Source: Apium graveolens (lineage: Eukaryota; Streptophyta; Magnoliopsida; Apiales; Apiaceae). Taken from it: a DNA stretch of 64,000 bases. The notes below the pieces were generated by a model. It searched no databases, was not told the origin of the DNA, and saw nothing but the letters and a program-made list of their open reading frames with translations. The stretch covers positions 42,031,853 to 42,095,852 of the forward strand of contig NC_133657.1 of assembly GCF_009905375.1 (NCBI RefSeq), in the 5' to 3' direction. The position numbers and the translations under genes are program-made. Of the stretch, positions 1-11,237 are shown piece by piece (position 1 is the stretch's first letter; every line of letters starts with the position of its first letter).

Positions 1-750
1 AGTCAAAATGTATATAAAGATCTATGATATATCGAAAAGTCAATTCTACATGTATAGATCTCAAACATATCGACAAGTATCAAGATGACAAGTCAAATTT
101 ACCTATAGAGAACTCAGAGATCTCGATAAGTCATTATACTTATCGAGATGTCACTTCTCTATAGAAAAAGCTGGAGATCTCGACATGCCTCTCAAATAAA
201 GAACGCAAACAAATTCAGGATCCAAGATTATCAGTCAACAAACGATCTATCAACTAGACTGAAAAGTCTACAAAGTAGTTGGGGAAAATACAAGATCAAG
301 GGCCAAGATTAAGTAGACAAGGATGGTCACAGACCTGCAAGATTCTGCGCATATTTTCTATGCTAGAAATGGAATAAAAAAAGGTTGCTTTAGAAAAGAG
401 TTTAGTACATTTTAGTGCAAGTTTTATAAACCCGTGGTGCTGGTGTATAAAGCATGCACTGGTCCTTATTTTAGAAGTATCAAACAATTTTACATTTTCT
501 TGTATTCTCTCAAGGAAGAAGCTGAGTTCTTTTATTTTAATGAAATAATAATTTGTAGCAAGACAAACTTAATTAATACAAATTAAGTGAGCTTTGAAAT
601 ATTGTGTTTAATGTGCTTGTTGCTTTCTTTCTGCTAACATAATATCTTTATAAATTGAACTGCTTTTTTCACATACCAATAACCAAACTTTAAAAATTGC
701 TAATAATCACGAAAACACATTCAACCATGTGTTGCACTTAGTATCTAACA
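1..750 (+). repeat. Copia element C, 3' part of its 5' LTR
   Basis: The segment ends in CTAACA directly before a primer-binding-site-like sequence and a decayed copia gag, so it is the 3' part of a 5' LTR; its start lies outside the window. It is AT-rich and contains a short dyad vocabulary (ATCTCGA, TATCGA, CTCGATAAG, TATCGAGAT) several times between about 25 and 190, upstream of a TATA-like TTATAAAC near 422. This parallels the motif clusters in the LTRs of copia A and B. No protein-coding ORF is credible here. No second LTR of this element is present because Athila-1 interrupts it at 1200. Confidence 0.7.
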
Positions 751-752
751 AG

Positions 753-764
753 TGGTATTAGAGA
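753..764 (+). other. Primer binding site of copia C (tRNA-iMet type)
   Basis: TGGTATTAGAGA lies 2 nt after the LTR terminus at 750. It matches the usual plant copia PBS TGGTATCAGAGC with a C-to-T change and terminal decay. Confidence 0.7.
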
Positions 765-798
765 AAAATCTAAAAAAATAGATAAAGATCTTGAAAGT

Positions 799-1200
799 AT
801 GAATTCATAAAAGATAAGCAGTATCAAGATACCAGCCTTTGGTAGAATTAACTATACACTTTGCAAAAAGAAAATGATGTTGTTCATAAGGATGGCCAAT
901 CCAAGATATATCTAGATTCTCAAGAATGGCCTTTTTACTCCCATGGAAAGGGTTGATGAATCTATTGATGGAGATATGGTTATCCCGGCTCATTATTCTC
1001 CTAAAGACCCTTCAAAATACACTGAACTTGAAAAGAAAAAATTCTCCCTAGATAGTGGCCTGCAACTAATTCTGATAGAGTGACTTGACAATGTTATGTA
1101 CAACAATATTGTCAATTGTGACACAGCCACATAGATTTGGGTGAAGATTAAGATTTTATGTGAGGGTACAGAGGAAGTTAGATCAAATCAAAGGAGGCAA
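799..1200 (+). pseudogene. Copia C gag remnant (UBN2-type)
   Basis: In the + direction conceptual translation gives a recognisable Ty1/copia gag N-terminus: residues like KIPAFGRINYTL, then NPRYI, PMERVDESIDGDMVIPAHY, LDSGLQLILIE, NNIVNCDTAT and ILCEGTEEVRSNQ. These belong to the gag family annotated UBN2/DUF4219 and would form the retroelement particle. The reading frame holds several in-frame stops (for example after the start, after NPRYI, after LILIE, and before IWVK), so it is dead. The reading breaks at 1200, exactly where the Athila-1 LTR begins. The distal gag and pol of this element are not in the window. Confidence 0.8.
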
Positions 1201-2639
1201 TGTTAAGTGGCATTTATATCCACTTATAACGCTCTGTAAAACTTCGAATTGATGTTTTGTACTCAAGTTATTGGTGTTTTTGATGCGTTTTTGTAGTGTT
1301 TTGCATTTCAGGCATATAACAGGGATCAAGGTGATTTAGCATTACTTTGATGCTAAAATGGTGTTAGGAAGGTGTCGTGAAGATCGCTCGTGTAATGCTA
1401 TCAAGAACCAGCAAAATAAAGAAAGCAAAATCAGTTTTTTCCAGAAGGTCAGTACGCCCGCGTTGTGCTAGCATGCAGCTGCGCCGAAGATGCAGAAGGA
1501 CAGCGCGCCTGCGCTAATGAAGCGCGCGGCCTCGCCGTGTTGGGATTTCAAAATTCTATTTCAATTAGAAGACTATTTTCTGGGCCTCTGGATTAATTGG
1601 GCTACTATTTAAAGATAACTTGAAGACGTTTTTCTCAACAGAGCTTAAGGAGAAGACGACGAGAAGACCTATAGCACAATTCAATGAAGGTGAAGAAGAT
1701 CTAGTTTTTTCTTATGATTCTTTATTTTAATTTGTAATCTTGGATGCTCGCTTCTTGTTTTGTTCAACCTATACTCTGAATTACGTACTTTATTTATTAT
1801 TCGTTTCTATAAAGACCTAGTTTATTATACCATGCTTTCATCGGAACCACGGTTATAATGAGTTCGGTTATGAACTAATCATTATCGTGGGGTTCTAACG
1901 GATTTATTTATGGATTTCAATAGTTTAATTTGTTTCGATATCTTAGTATGTGGTGATTGTATGATATCCAAGTATTGGTAGTGCTTATTCTTCTTTGTAA
2001 CGAACATATAAGATAGCGTGTTAATCTCTAATGAAGTGATAGTGAATTTAGAGGTTTAGAACTTGTCATGCTAGCATAGGTTCATGTATTTGTTATGCAT
2101 GATTCGTAGGTAATTTTAAACATCTTACTTTCCCTATGTAATCATGATAGATAACTTGCACATTAAACCTTTGTGTTGCCAATATTATAGACATATAGGG
2201 TCTCAACATACTTGGTGTCTATTCAGCTTCTATCTCTTTTGTGGATGTCTGGTAGTATGGTATTCGTGCAACGAAAGTTGGCGTTTGGCGTTTATCAATT
2301 TCGTGTTATCTGATTAGTTGTCACCACCATTGCATGCTAAGGTTAAGAACAAGGACTTTGAATGAAGTATTTAATGAAGCTAGAATCCCTTGTTTGTCTC
2401 ATATAGTAAATCAATCTTTATTCTCTTAGTTAATTGCATGTTAGTTAATATCTTTGTTATAAACAAAACCACTTTGTCATTCGTCTTAACATTCAATAAT
2501 AACCATATCGTTGTTGTATAAGCGCATAAATCTTAAGTTAACCAAAAGAGTCTCTGTGGTAATGAACTAGAAAGAATTCTATATTACTTGCGAACGCGTA
2601 TACTTGCGTGTATTATTAGCGCGTGTTTTCGGCCTAACA
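1201..2639 (+). repeat. Athila-1 5' LTR (1439 bp)
   Basis: Starts TGTTAAGTGG and ends GGCCTAACA. The same sequence returns at 51051-51770 as the truncated 3' LTR. A GC-rich dyad cluster (CGCGC, GCGCGCCTGCGCT, AAGCGCGCGGCC) at about 1455-1535 precedes the TATA-like CTATTTAAAG near 1605. The terminal part (2540-2639) aligns with the termini of the Athila-2 and Athila-3 LTRs, including CTCTGTGG, GAACTAGAAA and ACTTGCGAA. No ORF. Confidence 0.9.
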
Positions 2640-2645
2640 AGTTTT

Positions 2646-2663
2646 TGGCTCCGCTGCGAAGGA
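2646..2663 (+). other. Athila-1 primer binding site (tRNA-Asp type, decayed)
   Basis: TGGCTCCGCTGCGAAGGA lies 6 nt after the LTR end. The Athila consensus complement of tRNA-Asp is TGGCGCCGTTGCCGGGGA; four mismatches fit the general decay of this copy. The same site in Athila-2 (11105-11122) is closer to consensus. Confidence 0.7.
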
Positions 2664-2779
2664 CTCGGTGTTAATTTTTAGTTTATGTGTTTGTCATCAG
2701 TGATCGTTAAAGTTCATTGACTCGAACATTGTTACTTACTTGTTTCCTTGTCGTGTTTCAGGTACTCTAGCGAGCGTAT

Positions 2780-4140
2780 ATGCATACGCGTTCTCGGTCT
2801 CGTAAGAGATCACTGGATCAAGCCGAGAAAGAAGTTGTAGTAGCTTAAGAAGTTTTTGAAGAAGTCGAGAAAGTTGAGGAAGAAGCACTAGTTCTGATGG
2901 GAGATCAAGCAGAAAATCTGAAGGCTTTGATGGACTATTCTCAGCCTAAGATCAATGATATTCAGTCTAGCATTATCAGACCAACCATCTCGGCTAACAC
3001 CTTTGATATCAAGTCGAGCACGATTCAGATTATACATAATTTAGTTCTGTTTGGGGGTTCTCCTATAGAAGATCCCCAACATGCACATCAGGGATTTCAT
3101 TGATATCTACGACACCTTCAAGTTCAATGGGGTGTCTGAAGATGCTACTAAGCTGAGGCTTTTCCCATTCTCTCTGCGGGATAAAGCTAAGTGATGGTTA
3201 CATTCTCTACCAGCGGGTTCTATCACCAAATGGGGGGATCTTGCTCAAAAGTTTCTCACGAAATTCTTCCATATAGAAAAGACGGCTGCAATCAGGAATG
3301 CCCTTACTCAGTTTGCGCAATAATATGAAGAATCTTTTTGTGAGACTTGGGATCGCTACAGATAGATGCTCCACACAATGACATGCCTGATTGGATGATC
3401 ATAAATTTTTTCTACAATAGTTTAGGTGCACAGTCTAGACCTATGCTCGATACAGCATCGGGTGGAACCTTATGGGCCAAAAGCTATAATAAAGCTTATG
3501 AGTTGATTGAGCTAATGTCAGCTAATGAATACCAGAATCTAACACAGAGAATGCCGCAAGGCAAGGTAACAGGAGTTCTGGAAGTGGATACAGCTACTGC
3601 TATAGCTGCTCAACTTCAAGCTTTGATGATGAAAGTGAATTCTTTGGCTAATTATGGAGTAAATCAGATCACTAGTGTTTGTGAACTTTGTGCGGGAGCA
3701 CATGAGACTGAGCATTGTGTTATTTCTAGTGAATCAGCTCAGTTTGTGAGAAACTTTCAGAGGTCACAGCAGCAAGCTCCAGCCACTTATCATCCCAATA
3801 ACCGCAATCATCCTAAATTCAAATGGAGCAACAATCAGAATACGGTGCAACAACCTTATCATCCATACACAACAAATCAATATAACCCTCCTGGTTTTCA
3901 ACAACCGCAGTATGCACCAAGGCAATAACTTCAACTTCAGCAGCTACCACAAGCTAATGAAAAATATGAATTGGAGGAGTTGAGGCTCATGTGTAAGAGC
4001 CAAGCATTTTCTATCAAGACCTTGGAGAATCAAATTGGGCAGATTGCTAATGCCTTGCTGAATCGATAACCTGGTACACTCCCTAGTGACCTGATACACT
4101 CCCTAGTGATAATGAAGTTCTAGGAAAGAGGAAAGCTAAG
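2780..4140 (+). pseudogene. Athila-1 gag remnant
   Basis: The chosen start is the ATG at 2780 (MHTRSRSRKR...), matching the equivalent ATG at 11238 in Athila-2. The gag core is recognisable: KLRLFPFSLRDKAK, WLHSLPAGSIT, then DMPDWMIINFFYNSLGAQSRP, LWAKSY, and LQALMMKVNSLANYGV. It continues with a Cys/His stretch (VCELCAGAHETEHC, 3680-3720) and a Gln/Pro/Asn-rich tail. Lesions: TAA at 2846-2848, an extra C near 3075 that shifts the frame, stops near 3192, 3321 and 3361, another frame change before 3380, and TAA at 3926. The longest open piece is 3347-3928. A short local duplication of a CTGGTACACTCCCTAGTGA-like unit lies at 4070-4110. Confidence 0.85.
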
Positions 4141-7100
4141 GAGCAAGTTAAGGAAATTATATTGAGGTCGGGAAAGGTTGCGAATCCCGAAAAATCTCAA
4201 GTTCCGGAATCTGAAGTTGTGGCTGAAGAAGGTGTGCCGAAGCAGAAGTGGAACCAAGGAAGACAGCTGTTGTCAACAGTCCTCCTGAGGGTAATACAGG
4301 GGAAAAATAGGTCTATCCTCCACCTCCTTTTCCTAAGAGGATGCAGAAGAAAAAGCTGGATAAGTAACTTGCCAAGTTCTTGGAAGTTTTCAAGAAACTT
4401 CACATCAATATACCTTTCGATGAAGCTCTTGATCAAATGCCTAGTTATGTGAAGTTCATGAAAGGTATTCTCTCTAGAAAATTGAAGCTTGATGACTTAG
4501 AGACTGTTGCTCTCACGAAGGAAAGCAGTGTTGTGCTGCAACAAAAGTTGCCTCCTAAGCTTAAGGATCTTGGAAGCTTCACTATTTCTTGCACCATTGG
4601 AAAAGTGTCATTCAACAAATGTTTATGTGAGTTGGGAGCTAGCATCACTTTGATTCCTTTATCTATATTCAAGAAGTTGGGTTTACTTGATCCAAAGCCT
4701 ACATATATGTCCTTGTAGTAAGCCGATCGCTCTATTACATATCCACGCGGCATTGTGGAGGATGTATTCGTTAAGGTGGACAAACTCATCTTTCCTGCTG
4801 ACTTTATTATTTTCAATTTCGAGGAAGATAAGAAGATTCCCATAATCTTGGGAAGACCTTTCTTGGCTACTGGTCAAACCTTGATTAATGTGCAGAAGGG
4901 TGAGCTCACTATGCGAGTTCAAGATCAGGATGTCACATTCAATATTTTTAATGCCATGAAATTCCCTACTGATGAAGAGGAATGCTTTAAGGTGGAATTG
5001 GTCGAATCTGTGGTTACTTCAGAATTGGATCATGTGTTAAAATCAGATGCCTTAGAGAAAGCCTTATTGGGGGATTCAGATAATGAAGATGATGAAAGTG
5101 ACCAGCAGTTACAATATTTGAATGCTTCTCCTTGGAAGCGAAGATTGGAAATGCCTTTTGAATCTCTTGGGTTGGAAGAGCTGAAAAATTCTCCAAAGCG
5201 CCTCAAGCCATCTATTGAGGAAGCTCCTACACTTAAGCTTAAGCCTTTTCCTGAACATTCGAGGTATATGTTTTTAGGTGATGCAACTACTTTGCCTATT
5301 ATTATTACATCTAACCTTTCAGGCAGTGATGAGGAAAAGCTTTTGAGAATTCTTAGAGAGTTTAAATTGGCAATTTGATGGAGTATAACAGATATCAAGG
5401 GAATCAGCCCTTCTTATTGTATGCATAAAATTTTGGTAGAGGAAGGAAGCAAACCTACTGTTGAACAACAGAGAAGGCTAAATCTGATCATAAAAGAGGT
5501 GGTGAAGAAGGAAATTCTCAAGTGGCTAGATGCGGGGATCATCTATCCCATTTCTGACAATTCTTGGGTGACCCCAGTTCAGTGTGTGCCGAAGAAAGGA
5601 GGTATCACTGTGGTTGCGAATGAAAAGAATGAGCTCATTCCTACTCGAACAATCACGGGGTGGAGAGTTTGGATGGATTAGAGGAAGCTGAACAAGGCTA
5701 CAAGGAAGGATCACTTCCCTCTTCCTTTTATTGATTAGATGTTTGATAGTTTGGCTGGGCATGAGTACTACTGTATTACTCTAGAAGATCAGGAGAAGAC
5801 TAACTTCACATGTCTTTTTGGTACTTTTGCCTTCAGAAGAGTTTCTTTTGGGCTATGTGGTGCACTAGCCACATTTCAGAGATGCATGATGGTTATCGTC
5901 TATGATATGATTGGAAAATATGTAAAAGTGTTCATGGACGATTTCTCTGTCTTTGGAACTTCCTATGATGAATGTTTGCACAATCTTGGGTTAGTGCCGA
6001 AAAGGTGCGTTGAGAGCAATCTGGTTCTCAATTGGGAGAAATGTCACTTTATGGTGTAAGGCATCATTCTTGGACACAAGGTCTCTAATAAGGGTCTTGA
6101 GGTGGACAAAGCCAAGGTGGGGTCATTTAAAATCTTCCTCCACCAATTCTTGTTACGGGAATTTGCAGTTTTCTTGGTCATGCAGGTTTCTATAGGCATT
6201 TCATCAAAGACTTCTCTAGGATTTCAAAGTCGTTATGCAATTTTCTAGAGAAAGATATTCCTTTCAAGTTTGATGACGAGTACCTAGCTACTTTTGAGAG
6301 CTTAAAGAAGAGTTTGATTATGGCGCCTGTCATAACTGCACCTGATTAGACTGAACTGTTTGAAATGATGTGATGCAAGTGATTATGCAGTTGGAGCAGT
6401 TCTTGGGAAAAGGAAGAACAACATATTTCATGTGGTCTACTATGCTAGTAAGACCCTTAATGGTGGTCAACTGAACTACACGACTATTGAGAAATAACTA
6501 TTTCATATTTCATGTGGTCTATTATGGTTTTGAGAAGTTTTGATCTTATTTGCTTGGGACGAAGGTGACGGTTTTCACTGATCACGCTGCTATTCTCTAT
6601 CTCGTCTCGAAGAAGGACTCGAAGCCTGGATTAATTCGATGGGTTCTTTTACTTCAGAAGTTTGAATTGGAGATCAAGGATAGAAAAGGGACTGAAAATC
6701 AAGTCGCTGATCATCTCTCATTTAGAGGATCCAAGTGCAACTTCACAGGATAAGTCTTTGATTAATTAGTCTTTTCCCGATGATCAATTGTTTGGAGTGC
6801 AAGCAGAAGAACCGTGGTTCACCGATATTGTGAACTATCTTGTGAGCAACGTTATTCCTCCAGACTTGACTTATGCTCAGAGGAAGAAGTTTTTGTATGA
6901 AGTGAAGTGTTATATGCGGGATGAGCCGTTCCTATTTCGGCAAGGAGCTGACCAAATCATCAAGAGATGTATTTCGTACAACAAAACCGGGGGGGGGGGG
7001 GGATCTTGCGAGATTACCATTTGACTGTTTATGGAGGCCATTATAGTGGAGAAAAGACATCAGCTCGTATCCTTCAAGTAGGATTCTTTTGGACGACTTT

Positions 7101-8105
7101 GTTTAAGGATGCTCATCGGTTAGTTTTGAAATGTGATCAATGTCAGCGTGTTGGTAATATGTCCAAGAAGGATGAGATGCCTATTAATGTGCTTCTCGAA
7201 GTTGAGGTCTTCAATGTTTGGGGAATTGACTTCATGGGGCCATTTGTCTCATCTTGCAATAATCGGTATATCTTGTTGGCGGTTGATTATGTCTCGAAAT
7301 GGGTGGAAATGAAGTCTTTGCCGATGAATGATGAGAAGGTAGTGCTAAACTTTCTTCACAAGCAGATATTCACAAGATTTGGGACTCCAAAATCATAATC
7401 AATGACGAGGGATCGCATTTCTGGAATCGCAAGTTCACTGCTATGATGTAAAGATATAATGTGAATCATCGCATTGCTACAGCCTACCATCCTCAGACTA
7501 ATGGTCAAGCTGAGGTATCTAATAGAGAGATCAAGCGTATTCTAGAGAAAGTTGTGTGTCCATCAAGGAAAGATTAGTTTTTGAAGCTTGATGAAGCTAT
7601 TTGGGCGTATCAGATAGTATACAAGACTCTGCTAGGCATGTCATCGTATCAATTGATTTATGGAAAAGGATGTCATTTTCCTGTGGAGATAGAGCACAAA
7701 GCGTATTGGGCTTTGAAGAAATTGAACCTTGATATGGATGCAGCTGGTAAGAAGAGGATGCTTCAATTGAATGAAATCGACGAGTTTCGACTTTAAGCGT
7801 ATGAGAACAACAAAATGTACAACGAGAAAGTCAAGAGGTGGAACGATAGGGGTCTAGTTCTCAAATCATTTGTGCCGGGGCAACAAGTTCTTTTGTTCAA
7901 CTCTCGTCTCCATCTTTTTCTGGTAAAATTGAAGTCGAGGTGGTTAGGGCTGTTTGTTGTCAAAACTATGTTTCCCCATGGAGCGGTGGAGATTTTTGAG
8001 AATGATCCGGGCCAAACATTCAAGGTAAATGGACAGAGATTGAAGCATTACTATGGGGATACAACAAATCGTGAGGTGGTTAGTGCCGTTTTGTTGGCAA
8101 CTTGA
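4141..8105 (+). pseudogene. Athila-1 pol remnant (PR-RT-RH-INT)
   Basis: Decayed pol with domains in normal gypsy order. The protease region (4380-5000) has FKKLHINIPF, LCELGASITLIPLS and IILGRPFLATG; the usual active-site aspartate is read as E in LCELGAS. RT (about 5400-6060) has GWRVWMD, FGLCGALATFQRCM and the catalytic FMDD at about 5930. RNase H (about 6350-6750) has [18 protein letters not shown] and [12 protein letters not shown]. Integrase runs from 6788 to 8105 (HLTVYGGHYSGEKT, CDQCQRVGNMSKKDEMP, WGIDFMGPF, then the C-terminal KVKRWNDRG...GPFVVKT-like region). One frame runs 4380-6060 with stops at 4716, 5376, 5679, 5736 and 6057. A run of 14 G at 6989-7002 breaks integrase, and further stops lie at 7396, about 7450, about 7574 and 7794. 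Not functional. Confidence 0.88.
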
Positions 8106-8253
8106 TCTCGGGAGTTCTACATCAAGCTAATAACATAAAGCAAGCGCTTCTTGGGAGGCAACCCAAGTTTGTTGTACATTAGTAGATAGAGGAAGAAGAA
8201 ATCAAGAAGAAAACACAAAAAAATCAGAAAAAGAAAATTTTTCAGTGCCAACT
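8106..8253 (+). other. Athila-1 post-pol spacer with conserved stem-loop and GCGCTTCTTGGGAGGCAACCC box
   Basis: Contains ATCAAGCTAATAACAT followed by the box GCGCTTCTTGGGAGGCAACCC at 8144-8164. The same arrangement occurs after pol in Athila-2 (13143-13183) and Athila-3 (57558-57600, - strand). In Athila-2 the first part is a clean inverted repeat ACGTCA...TGACGT, and GAAGCGCTTC is palindromic. It is non-coding in all three copies. Confidence 0.65.
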
Positions 8254-8683
8254 ACAGTAGCACGGCGCGCACGCGCTGAGAAGCGGGGCGGCGCACTGGT
8301 TTCCAGTAGCACGGCGCGCCCGCGCTGGTATGCGGGGCGGCCGCGCTGGTTTTCCAGTAGCACGGCGCGCCCATGTTGTCAGGCGGGGCGGCCGCGCTGG
8401 CTCCATGGACCTAAAAAAAGTTAGAAAATCAAAAATTCAAATACCAAATCAATTCCCAGCTGAATTTTACTCTCCCATTCTCATATTTCCCTCTCCAAAT
8501 CAATTTCAATCACCCCCTTTACTCCCATTATTCCCATAATCAATTCCCACTTCTCTTCCAGAACTAATTCCCAAAATTCTATATATACACACACTTATAC
8601 ACAATCTTCTCCATCACTTCTCAATTCTCAAACACATAAATCTCTCTTACACACATCTTTTCTCTCAAACTTATTCAAGTTCA
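8254..8683 (+). promoter_or_regulatory. Athila-1 ORF3 upstream region: GC-rich dyad repeats plus TATA box
   Basis: Three imperfect copies of a roughly 45-bp GC-rich unit (CAGTAGCACGGCGCGC...CGCGCTGG, 8260-8400) resemble the GC cluster in this element's own LTR. An AT-rich stretch follows, then TATATATA at 8580-8587 and a CT/AC-rich leader (8600-8683) leading to the ORF3 ATG at 8684. The arrangement is that of a plant promoter with a 5' UTR of about 70-100 nt. That it acts as a promoter is inferred, not shown. The short open frame across the GC repeats is low-complexity and not called as a gene. Confidence 0.5.
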
Positions 8684-9684
8684 ATGGCACCCAAAAGAAA
8701 AAGAACTCAAGTTAGCAGCAGCACCATCGATTCTTCTAGTGTTGCGGGTGTGAGGCCTAAGTTGGCAACTTCGGAGGCTGAGGCGGAGTATCTGAGGATG
8801 CTATCGAAGCCCATATCCAAGGAGCGAGGTTTTCTGCCATTGGGGTAATATGGTAATTTGTTTGAGATGATCATGGAGATGGGTTAGGTTGCTTTTTGTG
8901 AGGCACCCGCTGTTGTGCGCATGAGTGTGGTTTGCGAGTTTTACGCGAACGCGAAGGCGGAGAAGAACGGGTACTCTGTGGTTAGGGGGTTGACGGTGGA
9001 ATACAGTGCTGAGGCTATTCGGAGGGTGATTGAGAAGCCCAAGAATAGGCTAGAGGAGGAGGATTGGAATGCAAAGATGGGGGATGATGTTAACTTGGAT
9101 TTGATTATTGCTATATTGTCTGTGTCTGAGACTCACTGGAAGTTCAAGAGGGGCACGAATGAGTATGCCACTTTCCCTGCCTCGTGCATAAACAGGTTTG
9201 CACGTGCACCAAATTCTTTTATTTGTGCTAACATCATGACATCTTCTCACGTGCATGATGTTACTGTGGATCGCGCACGGTTGTTGTGGGGGATTCTTCT
9301 GGAAGATTATGTGGATCTCGGGATTGTGATTTATCAGGGTATTTTGAGGTTTCTTCGGGGGAGCACTACGGGTTCTATACCCTATGCGTCGATTATGACG
9401 AAGCTGTGTGTGGCGGTTGGAGTTTATTGGCCCGCGCATGAGCAGCTTCAGCTTCTTAGTGCTCCTATTGATAGTTCTACACTGTTGAGTATGCCGGAGT
9501 GGTACGGTAGGAATCCTGATCCGAAGGTGCTTGGTTATTCTTATGACTATCTGCCAGGTGGAAGGCCAGCTGATCAGACATATATTGATGGTTTTTCACA
9601 GGCACATAGAGCAACTTGGAGAGCTCAGTTGGGTGAGGCCGATCCGTCGTAGCAGCAGCAGAAGGAAGCAGTTGACATTGCTGG
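8684..9684 (+). pseudogene. Athila-1 ORF3, 5' part (putative plant transposon protein family)
   Basis: Starts MAPKRKRTQ at the ATG at 8684. The body matches the third ORF typical of Athila-like elements: ERGFLPL, VVCEFYANAKAEKNG, WKFKRGTNEY, INRFARA, FICANIM, VTVDRARLLWGIL, IPYASIMTKLC. Function is unknown; it occupies the env position, but I see no signal peptide or membrane segment. In-frame stops lie at 8846-8848 (TAA), 8885-8887 (TAG) and 9650-9652 (TAG). The frame is interrupted after 9684 by Athila-2 and resumes in the same frame at 33523. Joined length would be about 406 codons, close to the intact 390-aa copy in Athila-3. Confidence 0.82.
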
Positions 9685-11098
9685 TGATAAGTGGCATTTT
9701 ATACCACTTGGAGCATTTCATAATGACTTGAATTGGTGTCTTGAACTCGAGTATTTTATGTATTTAACGCGTTTTTGAGTGTTTTTGCATTTCAGGGTAT
9801 AACTTGCTTAGATAGGTGGATTTCATCAAAATAAGATTAAGGAAGTGCTTGGAGTCAGTCCCGAGTTGATGTGCGAAGAATTCAGCAAAAATAGTAGCAA
9901 AATAATAATATTTCCAGAAGGGTTGCAGGCGCCCGCCTGATGAGAGCAGGCGACCGCCTGGTAGCAGGCGCCCGCCTGGAAGGAGGAGGTGGCCGCCTAG
10001 GTGCTTAATTTCAGAATTTGATTTTTAAAATTCAAGTTCTATTGGGCTTCTGTTAGTGCTGGTTCTTTTGGGCTATTATATAAACAATCTTGGAAGATGT
10101 TTTCGACAATAAGTAACAAGGAGCGAAGGCAAGAAGATCAAGAAGACCGTTTTAGCACGCAACAACGAAGAAGAGGAAGCATACGTTTATCTTGTGATTC
10201 TTTTAATTCGTTATAACAGTGGATGCTAGTTTTATTTATTCTTTGAACCTTAATACTCTTGTGACGTACTTCATTATTTATTAGGTATTTTTATTAGTTT
10301 ATATCATTGTGTTTTTATCATATTTTCATATGAACCTATGGTGACGATGAGTTCTAATATGGGCTAATCGTGATCATGTGATCATAGTGGATTTACTATG
10401 GATTTCTTTAGTTAATTGTTTAATACCTTGGTATGTGGTGATTGCATGATATCTAGCATAGGTTGTGCTTATTCGTTTTATGTGCGTCGCGAACATGTAA
10501 GATAGCCTGTTAATCTCTTGTTAAACGACAGTGAATCTTGAGATTTAGAACTTGCCATGCTAGCATAGGTTCATGTATTGTATGCATGATTAGTGGGTAA
10601 CTCTAACCGTTTTACTTGCCCTATGTAATCATAATGAATAACTTGCGCTTAAATCGTTATGTTGTCAAATTCTGTAGACTTATAGGGTCTCAACATAATT
10701 AATGCCTATTCAACTTCTATCTTAATTGTGGATGCTTGGTAGAATGGTATTCGTACAATGAAAGTTGGCGTTTATCAGTTTCGTGTTGTTCGATTAATAT
10801 CATCACCATTACATGCTAAGGGTAGTAATAATAACTATTGAATGAAGTAGTAATGAAATTATGATCTCATGTGTGTTTAATATTGTTAATTTATGTATTT
10901 AATTATCGTAGTTAATATTAGTTTATCAACCTTAATTGTTATTGTCTTGACATTGAAGAATAATTATACATTGGTGAGTAAGTGTTAATTAAATATAATT
11001 AATTAGAGTCTCTGTGGAAACGAACTAGAAATCATTCTATATTACTTGCGAATGCTTATACTTGTGTGATTTATTTAGCGCATGCTTTGTGCCTAACA
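9685..11098 (+). repeat. Athila-2 5' LTR (1414 bp)
   Basis: Starts TGATAAGTGG and ends GCCTAACA. Perfect palindromes CAGGCG-nn-CGCCTG lie at 9926-9939, 9947-9960 and 9965-9978, and a degenerate one at about 9985-9999. TATATAAA follows at 10077-10084, about 80 bp downstream, as expected for a U3 promoter. The 3' LTR carries one more palindrome unit (20492-20505, 20513-20526, 20534-20547, 20552-20565). Confidence 0.92.
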
Positions 11099-11104
11099 AG
11101 TTTT

Positions 11105-11122
11105 TGGCACCGCTGTCGGGGA
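11105..11122 (+). other. Athila-2 primer binding site (tRNA-Asp type)
   Basis: TGGCACCGCTGTCGGGGA begins 6 nt after the LTR end and differs from the Athila tRNA-Asp complement at three positions. Confidence 0.78.
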
Positions 11123-11237
11123 CTCGGTGTTAATTTGTTTAGTTTATGTACTTGCCATCAGTGGTCATTAGGATTCATTGATTAAGACTTGTTACTTACT
11201 GCTTCCAGTTGTGTTTCAGGTACTCTAGCGAGCGCTT

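Noticed and set aside
8330..8539. A 69-aa frame across GC-rich repeats
   Set aside because: It is a low-complexity Arg/Gly/Ala-rich reading of the palindrome array in front of ORF3, with no counterpart in the other elements.
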